Below are positions 45,496 through 55,385 of a stretch of DNA of 64,000 nucleotides, piece after piece. This stretch comes from Hymenobacter fodinae (lineage in GTDB: Bacteria; Bacteroidota; Bacteroidia; Cytophagales; Hymenobacteraceae), in contig NZ_SRLA01000003.1 in assembly GCF_004745825.1 (NCBI RefSeq), forward strand, positions 744,001 to 808,000. Direction: 5' to 3'. Every line of letters starts with the position of its first letter. Position 1 is the first letter of the stretch. The notes beneath the pieces are model-generated. The model was not told where the DNA came from, did no database searches, and saw nothing but the letters and a program-made list of their open reading frames with translations. A program made the translations under genes and the position numbers.

Positions 45496-48400
45496 TTAGC
45501 GCTGGGTCTCTTCCGTAGGCAACTCAATGGGTAACTCTACCAGAGCGCGTTGCACCTGGCTTATCACCTGGGTTACGGCCCGCTGAATGGCTGGCAGTTC
45601 CTTTTCGGCGCTGGTGGGGGCGCGTTCCAGCTGCTGCACGGCCTCAGTAACATCTACTATGCCCAAGGCATCGAGGCTGGGCTTGATGTGGTGCGCCACA
45701 CCCGCCGCTTGCTTCCAGTCGGCAGCGGCGGCGGCGGCTTCCAGCTTGGCCAAGCTTTGGGGCATGTTGCTCAGGAAGGAGCGAATGATTTTGCTCACGA
45801 AGGCCGAGTGCCCTTGCGCCATTTCGTGCAGCTTACTCAGGTTATAACTCCTGACCACTGGTGCCGGTTGCTCGGTGGGGCGCAACAGCCACTCCAGTTC
45901 CCGGTAGAGGGCGCCTTCCTCAAATGGTTTCGTCAGGCAGGCATCCATACCGGCCGCCAGGTACCGCTCATTATCGGCCCGAAAGGCATTGGCCGTAAGC
46001 GCCAGAATAGGCACATTCGCCTTGGCCGCGTCCGGCAGCTTCCGAATGATAGCAGTAGCCTCTAGGCCACTCATACCGGGCATTTGAATGTCCATGAGCA
46101 CCACATCGTAGGCATTAACGCTGTACAAGGCCAGCCCCGCCGGACCGTTTTCAGCCTCGTCTACCATCATGCCCCACTCTTCCAGCAGCAGCCGGGCCAC
46201 GTGGCGGTTAATTTCGTTGTCTTCCACTAGCAGCACACGGCGGCCCTGCAACGCACCGGCGTCGAAGGGTGCGGGGGTAGCTGCAGCCGCCACGGCCGTG
46301 GTGCGGGGCAACGTCAGCTCGAATGAAAAGCGGCTCCCCTGCCCTACCGCACTTTCCAGCCGCAGCTGGCCACCTAACTGCTCTACCAGTGCTTTTGAGA
46401 TGCTCAGGCCCAAGCCCGTGCCTCCAAAGCGTCGGGTAGTGTCGGCGTAGGCCTGGGTGAAACCCTCAAAGATGCGGGCTTGAAAGGCGGGCGCAATGCC
46501 AATGCCGGTGTCTGCCACAATCAGCTCCACGGTAAGCGTCTCTTGCGTTTCAGCAATCTGCCGGCTGATTACCGTGATGCGTCCGCCCGGCGGCGTGAAC
46601 TTGATGGCGTTGCCCACCAGATTAATCAGAATCTGGTTGATGCGGTACGGGTCGCCGAGCACCCACGGGTGGGGGCAAGAGTTGCGCAGGGGCGTTCCTT
46701 CTACCTCCAGCCCCTTCTCTATGGCTTGGTGCACCAACGGCTGCAGAGCCTGCCCCATGGAGTCGCAGAGGTTAAAAGGAGCCTGCTCAAACTCCAGCTT
46801 GCCCGAGGTAATCTTGGCCATGTCCAGCACATCATTGATAATGCTGAGCAGGTGCTGGCCCGAGCTGCGGATAATGCGCAGAAACTCCTGCTGACGCGCA
46901 TCCAGCGGGGTTTTGCTGAGCTGAGTGGCCATGCCCATCACGCCGTTCATCGGCGTTCTGATTTCGTGGCTCATGTTGGCCAGGAAGTTCTCCCGGGAGC
47001 GTACGGCCGCCTCCGCTTCATCCTTGGCCCGTTTCAGCTCTTGCTCAGCCAGAACCCGGTCGGTAATGTCTTGGCCGTAGCCAATCACGTAGGCTGGTCG
47101 GCCGCCGTCTTCCTTTACTAAATAGTTCTGGTATAGAACGTAGCGCACCTCGTCATGGCCAAATGGTATTTCTACCACTCCCCGGTTTTCGCCATCGCGG
47201 GCAATAGCGGTGAGGTAATGGCCTAACTTGGCTTGCTGTGCCGGCAATAGAGCTTCTTGCAGGTAGCGGCCCGGCAACGACTCGGCCGGCAAGCCCATGA
47301 ACTGCGCCACGGCGGGGTTCACCGACAGCACCTTGCCGCTAAGATCATGGGTGCAGATGAGAGCCTGCGAGTACTGCATCAGGTCGCGGTACTGCTTCTC
47401 GTTGTGCTCCAACGTCTGCTGAGCCTTTTTAAGGGCGGTGATGTCGGTGCTGACCACCAGCACGTGTAGGCTGCCGTCGGGCAGGCGCAGGGGGCGCTTC
47501 ACGGCCTGAAACCAGAGCACCTCTCCGCTGTAGAGAGTGACGGAAGACTCGTAGGTGTACTGCTCGCCAGTGCTCAGCACATGGGCATCTGTTTCAGCGT
47601 AGCGGGCCATTTCGCGCGCCTGCACGCTGTTGGGATCCAGTGGGGAGTTGTCCTGCAAATGAGCCGACAAGCTCCGCAGCGCCTCGGTAGCCCGGTTCTG
47701 AAACAGAACAGCGCCCTTCGCGTCGCGCACAAAAATGACGCTGGGGCTGGTATCAAGCACCAGCTGAATAAACTGCTGCTGCTCCTGCAGTTCGCGCCGG
47801 GCGGTTTCTTCGCGGGTAGTGTTAGTAAGGACCAGCAACTGGCTGGCATCACGGAGGGCTACCAAACGAGCGTTGTGGTAGGTAACTGTACCGTCGGGGT
47901 GGGTTAACTCAAACGCCTCTTCCTGCACTTCTGACTGAGGTGGCCCGCTAACCAGCTGCATCAGGCGGTGCGCCACCGTGGGCGGCAGCAGCTCGGCGAG
48001 GGCAGCGCCCTCCAGTTCCTGGCCAGGGTGGCCTAGGGGCGTGCTGCCGGGCTTGGCTTCTTGCACGCGCCCCTCGGCATCGAGCACCAGAATGGTATCG
48101 GGCAGGGCTGAAAACAAGGCCCGCATCTTGGCTTCGTTGGCACTAGTGCGGTTTTCTGCTTCCCGCCGCAGCGTGATATCGGAGCCGTACCCAATTACAC
48201 TCTCAACAGCCCCAGCTTCATCAAATATGGGCTGATAGTGCCGCATAGCATATTGCTTGGCCCCGCTGGGAAGCTCCACTTCTTCCTCCCATACCGTCAT
48301 GCGGCGCTCTTGCACGGCTAGGGCAAATTGCCGCTGGCGGTTTTCGGCAATGGCCGCCGGCCAGCCTTGGGTAGCGGTAAAAGCCGCCACCCCCTGGCCT

Positions 48401-49320
48401 AGCAACTGCTCCCGAGCGGCCAAGCTGGGTAAAGCAAAGGCATTGAGGTAACGGTAGCGCTGCTCCAGGTCAAACACGGCAATCTGGCTGGGCATCCGGT
48501 CGAGGATGGTTTCGTAGAAGGCGCGCTGCTCGGCCAGCTGTTGCTCTACCTGCACCCGGGCCGTGATGTTGACGAGGTAAATATTCACGTACCCCTCGGC
48601 CGGAAAGGGCACCACAAAGGCTGTGTGCTGCTGCCGGGCCACGGCCACGTCTACCTCCGTAACCGTTCCGGCGGCCAGGGCCTCGGCGGCCATCCGATGA
48701 ATCTGGGCAAACATCTGTTGCCGTTCTTCTTCGGGCAGGGGCTCGTAGAGTTGGTGGGCGGCGGGGTTAGCAAAGGATAGCTCTCCCGCTGGCCCCACCC
48801 GGAAAATAGGGTTGATGTTCTCGTGCGGAATGCTGGCTACCCGTTGTAGCTCCTGCAGCTGGCGGTGCTGCCCGGTAATTTCGCGCAGGCAAATGTGCAG
48901 GTTGGCGAGCGGGGCATTTTTCTCCCCTTCTTGCGCAACCTCTTGCAAAAGCACGGCGCCACTTGTAAGCACTACGGTTTCGCTACGCACAGTTCCTCCG
49001 AGCTGCCAGCTGCCTTCTAACACTGCTGGCTCCGTTACGCGCAAGGCCAGCTCGGGTAGCAGCTCCGTTGCCAGGTGGCCTAGCCAGCGGCTAGCAGGCG
49101 AGGGCAAGCCATAAAGCGTGCAAAATTGGTCGTTGAGCAGGATAATGATACCCACCTCGTTGGTGAGGAGCCAGCCGGTTTGCCCGTGCGCCGTTAGCTG
49201 GCCTAGCTGCCGGCTGAGCGCATCAGAAGTGGTAGTGGCGAGCTGCAATGCCCGCTCTAACTCCGCAATCCGCTGGTGAGCTTGCTGGATATCCGAGGGC
49301 ATTTGGGGCGGAAATTCCAT
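45496..49320 (-). CDS. Hybrid sensor histidine kinase with PAS array, receiver and Hpt domain
   Basis: 1274 aa from the ATG at 49318-49320. After a short coiled coil come about six PAS/PAC units. HisKA domain with His785 in MSHEIRTPMNG; HATPase with NLVGNAIKF, DTGIGI and GGTGLGLSI; receiver domain with Asp1077 in LMDIQMPG; Hpt domain with His1210 in AHHIKPS. It therefore contains a complete His-Asp-His phosphorelay except for the final regulator. No membrane segment is visible, so signals are probably cytoplasmic or gas-like. Converges with the LytTR gene, whose receiver could be its target, although this is speculative. Confidence 0.93.
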   Translation of the reverse strand: MEFPPQMPSDIQQAHQRIAELERALQLATTTSDALSRQLGQLTAHGQTGWLLTNEVGIIILLNDQFCTLYGLPSPASRWLGHLATELLPELALRVTEPAVLEGSWQLGGTVRSETVVLTSGAVLLQEVAQEGEKNAPLANLHICLREITGQHRQLQELQRVASIPHENINPIFRVGPAGELSFANPAAHQLYEPLPEEERQQMFAQIHRMAAEALAAGTVTEVDVAVARQQHTAFVVPFPAEGYVNIYLVNITARVQVEQQLAEQRAFYETILDRMPSQIAVFDLEQRYRYLNAFALPSLAAREQLLGQGVAAFTATQGWPAAIAENRQRQFALAVQERRMTVWEEEVELPSGAKQYAMRHYQPIFDEAGAVESVIGYGSDITLRREAENRTSANEAKMRALFSALPDTILVLDAEGRVQEAKPGSTPLGHPGQELEGAALAELLPPTVAHRLMQLVSGPPQSEVQEEAFELTHPDGTVTYHNARLVALRDASQLLVLTNTTREETARRELQEQQQFIQLVLDTSPSVIFVRDAKGAVLFQNRATEALRSLSAHLQDNSPLDPNSVQAREMARYAETDAHVLSTGEQYTYESSVTLYSGEVLWFQAVKRPLRLPDGSLHVLVVSTDITALKKAQQTLEHNEKQYRDLMQYSQALICTHDLSGKVLSVNPAVAQFMGLPAESLPGRYLQEALLPAQQAKLGHYLTAIARDGENRGVVEIPFGHDEVRYVLYQNYLVKEDGGRPAYVIGYGQDITDRVLAEQELKRAKDEAEAAVRSRENFLANMSHEIRTPMNGVMGMATQLSKTPLDARQQEFLRIIRSSGQHLLSIINDVLDMAKITSGKLEFEQAPFNLCDSMGQALQPLVHQAIEKGLEVEGTPLRNSCPHPWVLGDPYRINQILINLVGNAIKFTPPGGRITVISRQIAETQETLTVELIVADTGIGIAPAFQARIFEGFTQAYADTTRRFGGTGLGLSISKALVEQLGGQLRLESAVGQGSRFSFELTLPRTTAVAAAATPAPFDAGALQGRRVLLVEDNEINRHVARLLLEEWGMMVDEAENGPAGLALYSVNAYDVVLMDIQMPGMSGLEATAIIRKLPDAAKANVPILALTANAFRADNERYLAAGMDACLTKPFEEGALYRELEWLLRPTEQPAPVVRSYNLSKLHEMAQGHSAFVSKIIRSFLSNMPQSLAKLEAAAAAADWKQAAGVAHHIKPSLDALGIVDVTEAVQQLERAPTSAEKELPAIQRAVTQVISQVQRALVELPIELPTEETQR

Positions 49321-49601
49321 AGGAACGAGTGAGTGGAACCCGAAAATACGGTGCAATCAGCGAAATAGTAGCAGGCTCATTTGATAACCGCTGGGTGGGG
49401 CGGCATCGGGCAACTGTCTTGCTCTTACCGGCGGTGCTTGGCTAATGTGTTACTTGCTATGGGCAGCTAGGCCACTGAGCACTTACAAGGCGCAGAAACC
49501 TTGTTGCACAGCCACGCAATCCGTACTCTAGCTGAACCCTTGCAGTGCCATGTGGCCTATCGCCACTGGTGGCCTTCGTTTGAATTACGTAACTTAGCTT
49601 T

Positions 49602-50501
49602 ATGAGCAAGCCCCAGACCCTCGAAGACTTTTACCGGAACAAAATTCATTGGATGCCCGAAAACCTGCAGCAGGATATTGGGCATTTCAACGTATTCCGG
49701 CTCGATGACTTCGTGGGCCCGAAAGCCGGCCACTTGCCCTACAGCCGCAAAGACTTTTACAAAATCACGCTGGTTTCAGGGCGGAGCAACTACCACTACG
49801 CCGACAAAACCGTGGAAATACGGGGTCACGCGCTGCTGTTTGCTAACCCTATGGTGCCCTACGACTGGGAGCCCCTCAACGACCAGATCACGGGCTACTT
49901 CTGCATTTTCACGGAGGCCTTCTTGCAGCGCCACTTGGCGGGTACCCTGGAATTGCCCATGTTCAAACCAGGTGGGCAGCCGCTCTACACACTTCGTGAT
50001 GAGCAGCTTCCGGCCGTTCGGCAGCTTTTTGAGAAGATGTTTGCTGAGATAGAGTCAGACTATGCCTTTAAGTATGACCTGCTGCGCAACTATGTGTTCG
50101 AACTAGTACACAGTGCCCTGAAGCTGCAGCCGGCCACTTCGCTCTACCAAGAGGCCAACGCCGCTACCCGCATTGCCTCGTTGTTTACGGAGTTGCTGGA
50201 GCGCCAATTCCCAATCGAAACGCCTGGGCAGCAGGTGCGGCTGCGCAGTGCCAATGATTTTGCCAGGCATCTGGCCGTCCACGTCAACCACCTGAACCGG
50301 GCTTTAAAGGAGGTAACCGGCAAAACCACCACCCAGCTCATTGCCGAGCGACTGGTGCAGGAGGCCCACGCCCTGCTTAAGCACACGCCCTGGAACGTAG
50401 CAGAAATTAGCTATTGCCTGGGCTTCGAGGAGCCCGCTCATTTCAACAACTTCTTCAAGAAGCGGGCCGGCACAACGCCTACCGCCGTGCGGGTTGTTTG
50501 A
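49602..50501 (+). CDS. AraC-family transcriptional regulator
   Basis: 299 aa. The N-terminal 180 residues form a cupin-like sensor region (YKITLVSGRSNYHYADKTVE, LLFANPMVPYDWEP); the C-terminal 100 residues hold the two helix-turn-helix units, ending in NVAEISYCLGFEEPAHFNNF and FFKKRAGTTPTAVR. It lies upstream of two SDR genes in the same direction (83 bp to the first). This arrangement, AraC regulator followed by SDR, is frequent in Bacteroidetes and suggests direct control. Confidence 0.92.
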   Translation: MSKPQTLEDFYRNKIHWMPENLQQDIGHFNVFRLDDFVGPKAGHLPYSRKDFYKITLVSGRSNYHYADKTVEIRGHALLFANPMVPYDWEPLNDQITGYFCIFTEAFLQRHLAGTLELPMFKPGGQPLYTLRDEQLPAVRQLFEKMFAEIESDYAFKYDLLRNYVFELVHSALKLQPATSLYQEANAATRIASLFTELLERQFPIETPGQQVRLRSANDFARHLAVHVNHLNRALKEVTGKTTTQLIAERLVQEAHALLKHTPWNVAEISYCLGFEEPAHFNNFFKKRAGTTPTAVRVV

Positions 50502-50553
50502 TTTTCGCAAGCATCGGTTTGATTGTGGCAAGCCCCCCGGCCTAGGCCTGCTC

Positions 50554-50561
50554 TAGTTTTG
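50554..50561 (+). promoter_or_regulatory. Bacteroidetes -7 element for the first SDR gene
   Basis: TAGTTTTG is an exact TAnnTTTG, 23 bp before ATG 50584. So the SDR can be transcribed separately from the AraC gene. Confidence 0.55.
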
Positions 50562-50583
50562 CACTGTACTAACAGCGCATGCA

Positions 50584-51423
50584 ATGAGCAACTCTCAGAT
50601 TTGGTTTGTTACCGGCGCCTCACAGGGTCTAGGCCTGTGCCTGGCGCAGCAGCTTCTGCAGGCCGGCCACCGCGTGGCGGCCACTTCCCGCACCCTCACA
50701 AGCCTAACCCAGGCCCTTGGCAATGCCTCTGCCAACTTCCTGCCCCTGCAAACTGACCTGACCAGTGAGGCCAGCGTGCAGCAAGCCGTGGCGCAGGCGG
50801 TGGCCACGTTCGGGAGGATTGATGTAGTGGTGAATAACGCCGGCTACGGCATTGGGGGCAGCATTGAGGAGCTGACGGATGCCGAGACCCGGCAAGCCTT
50901 TGATGTGAATGTATTTGGCGGGCTGAACGTGATTCGGCAGGTGCTGCCCCACATGCGGACGGCCCACAAGGGGCACATTATCAATATCTCGTCTATTGCG
51001 GGTATCTCGGCGGCTACCGGCTGGGCCATTTATGCGGCTACCAAGTTTGCGGTCGAGGGCTTTTCGGAGGTGCTAGCGCAAGATGTGGCCTCGATGGGCA
51101 TTAAAGTTACCGTAGTGGCGCCGGGCGCCTTCCGCACCAACTTCCTGACGCAAGAATCATTGGTGCTGGCCGAGCAGCCGCTAGTGGCTTACCAAGAGGT
51201 GCGCGCTTCCCACGAGAAATACCGGCAGATGAATGGCGCTCAGATCGGGGACCCCGAAAAAGCCGCCGCGGCCATCATTCAGGTTGCCCAGGAGTCTAAC
51301 CCGCCCCTGCACCTGCTGCTAGGCCAGGATGCCTACAACCGCGCCATCCGCAAGCTAGACACGTTCCGCGAGGAAATTGAGGCCTGGAAGCCTCTGACCC
51401 TTTCCACCAACTTCGAGGGGTAG
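50584..51423 (+). CDS. SDR-family oxidoreductase, copy 1 of a tandem pair
   Basis: 279 aa classical SDR: cofactor motif TGASQGLG at 10-17, NNAGYG near 83, active-site Ser near 136 and YAATK near 152. It is close in sequence to the gene 161 bp downstream (same opening IWFVTGAS, NNAGYG, GDPEKA, PPLHL), so the two arose by duplication. Probable NADP-dependent reductase; the substrate is unknown. Preceded by its likely AraC regulator. Confidence 0.92.
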   Translation: MSNSQIWFVTGASQGLGLCLAQQLLQAGHRVAATSRTLTSLTQALGNASANFLPLQTDLTSEASVQQAVAQAVATFGRIDVVVNNAGYGIGGSIEELTDAETRQAFDVNVFGGLNVIRQVLPHMRTAHKGHIINISSIAGISAATGWAIYAATKFAVEGFSEVLAQDVASMGIKVTVVAPGAFRTNFLTQESLVLAEQPLVAYQEVRASHEKYRQMNGAQIGDPEKAAAAIIQVAQESNPPLHLLLGQDAYNRAIRKLDTFREEIEAWKPLTLSTNFEG

Positions 51424-51584
51424 CTCACCCAATGTTACCATTTGGTTTCCGGGTACGGTAAAATCCAGGTTGGTGCGTCTGTCTTTTTAGTTGTCCACCT
51501 TTTTACGCCCTGTTCTTATGCTGTACTTATTCGGGAGCCTCGCTCTACACGACTCTTTGTCCTATCACGAAAATCACCAAAACG

Positions 51585-52433
51585 ATGACCACCAACAAGA
51601 TTTGGTTTGTGACCGGCGCCTCGAAAGGCCTCGGCCTGACCCTCGTCCGGAAACTCCTGGCCCAAGGCTATGCCGTGGCCGCTACCTCCCGCAACCTGAC
51701 GGAGTTGCAGCAAGCCGTGCCGCATAACCCCAACGGCCGCTTTCTACCCTTGCACATGGACCTTAGCAGCGAGGAAAGTGTGCGGCAGGCTATTGCCACC
51801 ACCATCAGTACCCTGGGTGGGCTTGATGTAGTAGTGAACAATGCGGGCTACGGCCAAGTGGGTGGCCTAGAAGAAATTACCGACCAGGAGGTTCGGCAGA
51901 ACTTTGAGGTAAACGTGTTTGGGCTACTGAACGTGATTCGGCAGGCTACACCCCACCTGCGTGCGCAAGGCTCAGGCTACGTGTTCAATATTTCTTCCGT
52001 AGGCGGCTACACGGGTGCCTTTCCGGGCTGGGGAATCTACTGCGCTACCAAGTTTGCAGTGGCTGGCCTCACCGAGTCGTACGCGGCCGAGATGCAGGAG
52101 TTTGGCGTGCATGCCACAGTAGTATACCCAGGTTATTTCCGCACCGATTTCCTGACGGCCGGCTCCCTGAGCATTCCCAAGCAGCCAATTGAGGCCTACC
52201 AATCAGTGCGCGACTCGCAGGCCCAGCACCAAGAGCAGATCAACGGCAACCAACCCGGCGACCCCGAAAAGGCCGTAGACCTGCTGATCCAGGTTAGTGA
52301 AACGGCTACTCCTCCCCTCCACTTGTTTCTGGGGGAAGATGCCTACCATTTAGCTGAGCAGAAGATGCAGGCCGTGCAAAAAGACCTCCGTGCGTGGGAG
52401 GCTGCTTCAACGGCTACGGCCTTCTCCGCGTAG
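51585..52433 (+). CDS. SDR-family oxidoreductase, copy 2 of a tandem pair
   Basis: 282 aa, paralogous to the gene at 50584-51423. TGASKGLG at 11-18, NNAGYGQ near 84, Ser near 138 and YCATK near 153. The C-terminal region (GDPEKAVDLLIQVSE, PPLHLFLGEDAY) matches the first copy closely. A strong terminator follows, closing the cluster. Differences in the substrate loop suggest a separate substrate. Confidence 0.92.
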   Translation: MTTNKIWFVTGASKGLGLTLVRKLLAQGYAVAATSRNLTELQQAVPHNPNGRFLPLHMDLSSEESVRQAIATTISTLGGLDVVVNNAGYGQVGGLEEITDQEVRQNFEVNVFGLLNVIRQATPHLRAQGSGYVFNISSVGGYTGAFPGWGIYCATKFAVAGLTESYAAEMQEFGVHATVVYPGYFRTDFLTAGSLSIPKQPIEAYQSVRDSQAQHQEQINGNQPGDPEKAVDLLIQVSETATPPLHLFLGEDAYHLAEQKMQAVQKDLRAWEAASTATAFSA

Positions 52434-52457
52434 CCTCTTTCCCTGGCAATCCTCGTT

Positions 52458-52490
52458 AAAAAGGCCCGCGGCATAGCTGCGGGCCTTTTT
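52458..52490 (+). terminator. Intrinsic terminator after the SDR pair
   Basis: AAAAAGGCCCGC and GCGGGCCTTTTT form a 12-bp stem with a 9-nt loop, ending in a T-run. Confidence 0.85.
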
Positions 52491-52614
52491 TGTTCGTATT
52501 CTAACTGCTAACCCCGTTCTTTTGTAGTTCGGTAGTGCGTTAAGCTCTTACTGTGGCATCGGTTACGGGCTCCTGCTCACGGGTGAGGAGCGTACTCAGA
52601 CGCTTGCAGTAGGC

Positions 52615-53709
52615 TTGGTGTGCGCTGCCTTTAGGCCTGGCATCCACTCATTTACTTGTCTGCTTTTGCGAATAGCTGCTCTACTCCTGCTCTTACTGCT
52701 TTCTACCGAGGCCTTTTGTCAGGGCACTTATCGCCGAGCCGTTGCCAAGTCAGGTGATGGTGTGCAGACGCTGCTGCTGCGTTACGGTTTGAACTCTAGG
52801 CCGTATGTGCAACAGTTTAGGCAGCTGAACCGCAAAAATCTAACGGCCAAGGGTGGCCTAGTGGCAGGCAGAAGATACCTCTTACCAAACCCTAGCCCCA
52901 AACGCACTACTGCCACAAAACGCTCGACCACAGGTGCCAAAGCAGGCACTTCGCACGGCATCAGCACCACGCCGCTGCTACCCTCAGCCCTGTTTGGCTC
53001 GGCCTATTCGCCGGTTCCCGTCCGCGACCGGGCGCTGGGGGGAGCGGTGTACTATCTCTCCCCTGGCCACGGCGGCCCCGACCCCGGTGCTATTGGCACC
53101 TACGGCACCCACAAGCTGGCCGAGGATGAGTACGCCTACGATGTTACTATTCGGCTAGCCCGAGTGCTGAAGGAGCACGGCGCCACGGTGTACATGATGG
53201 TGCAGGACCCCAACGATGGTATCCGCGACGAGGCCATCCTGAAAATGGACCATGACGAAATCGGCTACCCCAACCAAGTCATTCCGCTCAGCCAAGTGTA
53301 TCGCCTGCGCAAGCGCATTGCTGAAGTCAACCGCCTACAGGCTCGTCACAAAGGGGCCTACCAGCGCCTCATTGCCCTGCACGTAGATAGCCGTAGCGCC
53401 GGCCAGAATATCGACGTATTCTTCTACCATCACCCGGGTAATGCCATGGGCTTACGACTGGCCAAAAACATTCACAAAGTGTTTACGGCCCGCTACAAGC
53501 GCGCCCAGCCCAATCGGCCCTACTCTGGCAACGTCTCGGAGCGGGGCACTCTGTTTGAGGTGCGCAACAGCCGCGCCCCCGCTGTGTTCATGGAGCTGGG
53601 AAACATCCGCAACCAAAAAGACCAGCGTCGCTTCCTAGTCCCCGATAACCGCCAGGCCCTGGCCAACTGGATTTACGAAGGCCTGCTGGCAGATTACACA
53701 GGCAGATAA
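52615..53709 (+). CDS. N-acetylmuramoyl-L-alanine amidase with LysM-like segment
   Basis: 364 aa, start uncertain (TTG 52615 or GTG 52618). A hydrophobic signal (LLLRIAALLLLLLLSTEAFC) is followed by a LysM-like stretch (SGDGVQTLLLRYG, LNRKN, GRRYLLP) and a basic Thr-rich linker. The catalytic Amidase_3 domain shows its zinc ligands: His in SPGHGG, Glu in EDEYAYDV, His in ALHVDSR, and the catalytic Glu in MELGNIRN. It cleaves the amide between muramic acid and the stem peptide and acts in the periplasm, probably in cell separation or wall recycling. Confidence 0.9.
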   Translation: MVCAAFRPGIHSFTCLLLRIAALLLLLLLSTEAFCQGTYRRAVAKSGDGVQTLLLRYGLNSRPYVQQFRQLNRKNLTAKGGLVAGRRYLLPNPSPKRTTATKRSTTGAKAGTSHGISTTPLLPSALFGSAYSPVPVRDRALGGAVYYLSPGHGGPDPGAIGTYGTHKLAEDEYAYDVTIRLARVLKEHGATVYMMVQDPNDGIRDEAILKMDHDEIGYPNQVIPLSQVYRLRKRIAEVNRLQARHKGAYQRLIALHVDSRSAGQNIDVFFYHHPGNAMGLRLAKNIHKVFTARYKRAQPNRPYSGNVSERGTLFEVRNSRAPAVFMELGNIRNQKDQRRFLVPDNRQALANWIYEGLLADYTGR

Positions 53710-53715
53710 GCAAAG

Positions 53716-53763
53716 AGGTGGCCTAGTGGCTCTATCATTGAATACAGGTCAGCTAGGCCACCT
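53716..53763. repeat. Hairpin built from two GTGGCCTAG motifs
   Basis: AGGTGGCCTAG (53716-53726) and CTAGGCCACCT (53753-53763) are inverted copies of the abundant motif 26 nt apart, between two converging genes. It may serve as a terminator for both. Confidence 0.65.
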
Positions 53764-53781
53764 ATTTACTGTATCACCGCA

Positions 53782-54111
53782 TCACGGGTTCATCAGCAAG
53801 TAGAGCAGATTGTGGTAAAGAATGCCCTGCTCTCCATCGTGAATGCCATCTAGGCCAGCGTCTTCCAGTAGGGCTTCTACCTCTTCGTAATCCGTCAGAA
53901 AATCTATTTCTGGTTCCTCTTCATCTGGCAACATGGTGTGCACCAGGTAGCGCCGCTTAGGCTCAAGCGTGATGAACAACTTCCGGTAGCGAGTCTGCGC
54001 GATCAGCAAGGCATCGTAGGAGGTAATGGTTTCCTCGTCGGTGTGCAGGTAAATAACCGTTTTCTCGCTCTCGGGCGTGTGTTGCAGGAAGCTGGCAAGG
54101 TCGAGGGGCAT
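53782..54111 (-). CDS. Acidic conserved hypothetical protein
   Basis: 109 aa, strongly acidic (PDEEEPEIDFLTDYEEVEALL), no signal peptide or membrane segment. I recognise no domain. A near-consensus -7 element, TACCTTCG on the minus strand at 54140-54147, lies 29 bp upstream of the start, which supports the gene being expressed. Confidence 0.6.
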   Translation of the reverse strand: MPLDLASFLQHTPESEKTVIYLHTDEETITSYDALLIAQTRYRKLFITLEPKRRYLVHTMLPDEEEPEIDFLTDYEEVEALLEDAGLDGIHDGEQGILYHNLLYLLMNP

Positions 54112-54350
54112 GGTGAAGCAGGCAGATGTGAGGGATGGGCGAAGGTACGTAGTGGCTGCCTAGAACTGACTCCGTTCTTATAGCCTACTTTATCTCCAAT
54201 TAGGCAGCCGACTAGATAGGCCTAGCCGAAAATATATCCCTGCCCGACGGGTGCATGCAACGTTTGTCGGCCGAAGCATCTCCTTAAATAGTGCTGCCTT
54301 CCGCCGTAGCACCGTTTCAAGTATTGTCTCTACTCTTTACTACTATTTCT

Positions 54351-55148
54351 ATGCGCTTTTTGTACGTAGCTCTCATTTGCGCCGCAGCTTTAGTTAGTAG
54401 CTGTGAAGACCCTGGGTCTTCTGCAGCGCCAAATGATCCATCAGTTGCTCCCGATGCCAACTTGCTTACTACCGGCCGTATCCGGATGCGGGCGTTGGAG
54501 TCTGGCTCGGGCTCTGGGCGTCAGTTGCAGCTTCTATTCCAGGATGAAGGCAACTACCCTTGCGCAAACTACAAGCTGAATACCACTTACGAGCAAGCGA
54601 ACAAGCAAGTCAAACTCGCCTTTACCGGAATCACGAAGCCAAGCGGCATTTGCCTCACGGCTATCGGGCCAGCTCGCTCAGCAGTAGATGTTTCCACCTT
54701 GCCCATTGGCAAGTACCAGCTGTTATTTGATGTTGGAGGCCGCAGCACTTCTGGTACGCTGGAAATACAGAATACCCAACTGAAGCTGTCTTCCAACGAC
54801 CCTAGTTTAGTGGAAGTACTCATTCCAGAGATACACTTTACGCCCAAGAATATCATCTGGGGGTACGCTACCACCATGCTGCCACAAGCGCAGGCTTCCG
54901 TAGAAGTGTTGCGCGACTCCTTGCAGCGACTTGGGGCCACGCCTATCACGCTGCCAGCCGGGGTATATTCGCCGTTTACTATTGCGGCTAACGGCCTGCC
55001 GGAGCCCCCGCAGGTTTCTGCAGGTGCACGGGCTCTGCTGCTCTTGGCCAATTACTCAGGCTCTCCTGAGCGCATACAGGCCTACGTGAAGCGCGCCAAC
55101 GCCGCTACGCCGGGGCTTAACCTGTGGATCAATACTTCGGGAATTTAA
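54351..55148 (+). CDS. Lipoprotein of unknown function
   Basis: 265 aa from ATG 54351. The signal peptide ends ALVSSC, a lipobox. The mature region is Ser/Gly/Pro-rich at first and then beta-rich (RQLQLLFQDEGNYPC, KQVKLAFTGITKPSG, GKYQLLFDVGG), with a C-terminal domain reading GYATTMLPQAQASVEVLRDS. Two Cys (NYPCANY, GICLTA) could form a disulfide. Not recognised. Single gene. Confidence 0.7.
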   Translation: MRFLYVALICAAALVSSCEDPGSSAAPNDPSVAPDANLLTTGRIRMRALESGSGSGRQLQLLFQDEGNYPCANYKLNTTYEQANKQVKLAFTGITKPSGICLTAIGPARSAVDVSTLPIGKYQLLFDVGGRSTSGTLEIQNTQLKLSSNDPSLVEVLIPEIHFTPKNIIWGYATTMLPQAQASVEVLRDSLQRLGATPITLPAGVYSPFTIAANGLPEPPQVSAGARALLLLANYSGSPERIQAYVKRANAATPGLNLWINTSGI

Positions 55149-55385
55149 TGTAACTCGACTTATCTGTAGGCTTTGCAGAATGCACACCCCCATCGCAGCA
55201 CAGTCTATTTGATACAAGAGTTACTTTCCCATGCCATGTAGTTAGCCTTAACATGAGCGTAAAGACCGCAGGGGTTGATGCTCGATTTATGGCAAGCATT
55301 TGAAGCATCAAGGTTGCCGAATGAGGTGTGTAGCAAAAAGAGAATAAAATTTTCTTAGTAAGTAATCCCATCAAATATTGGGACC

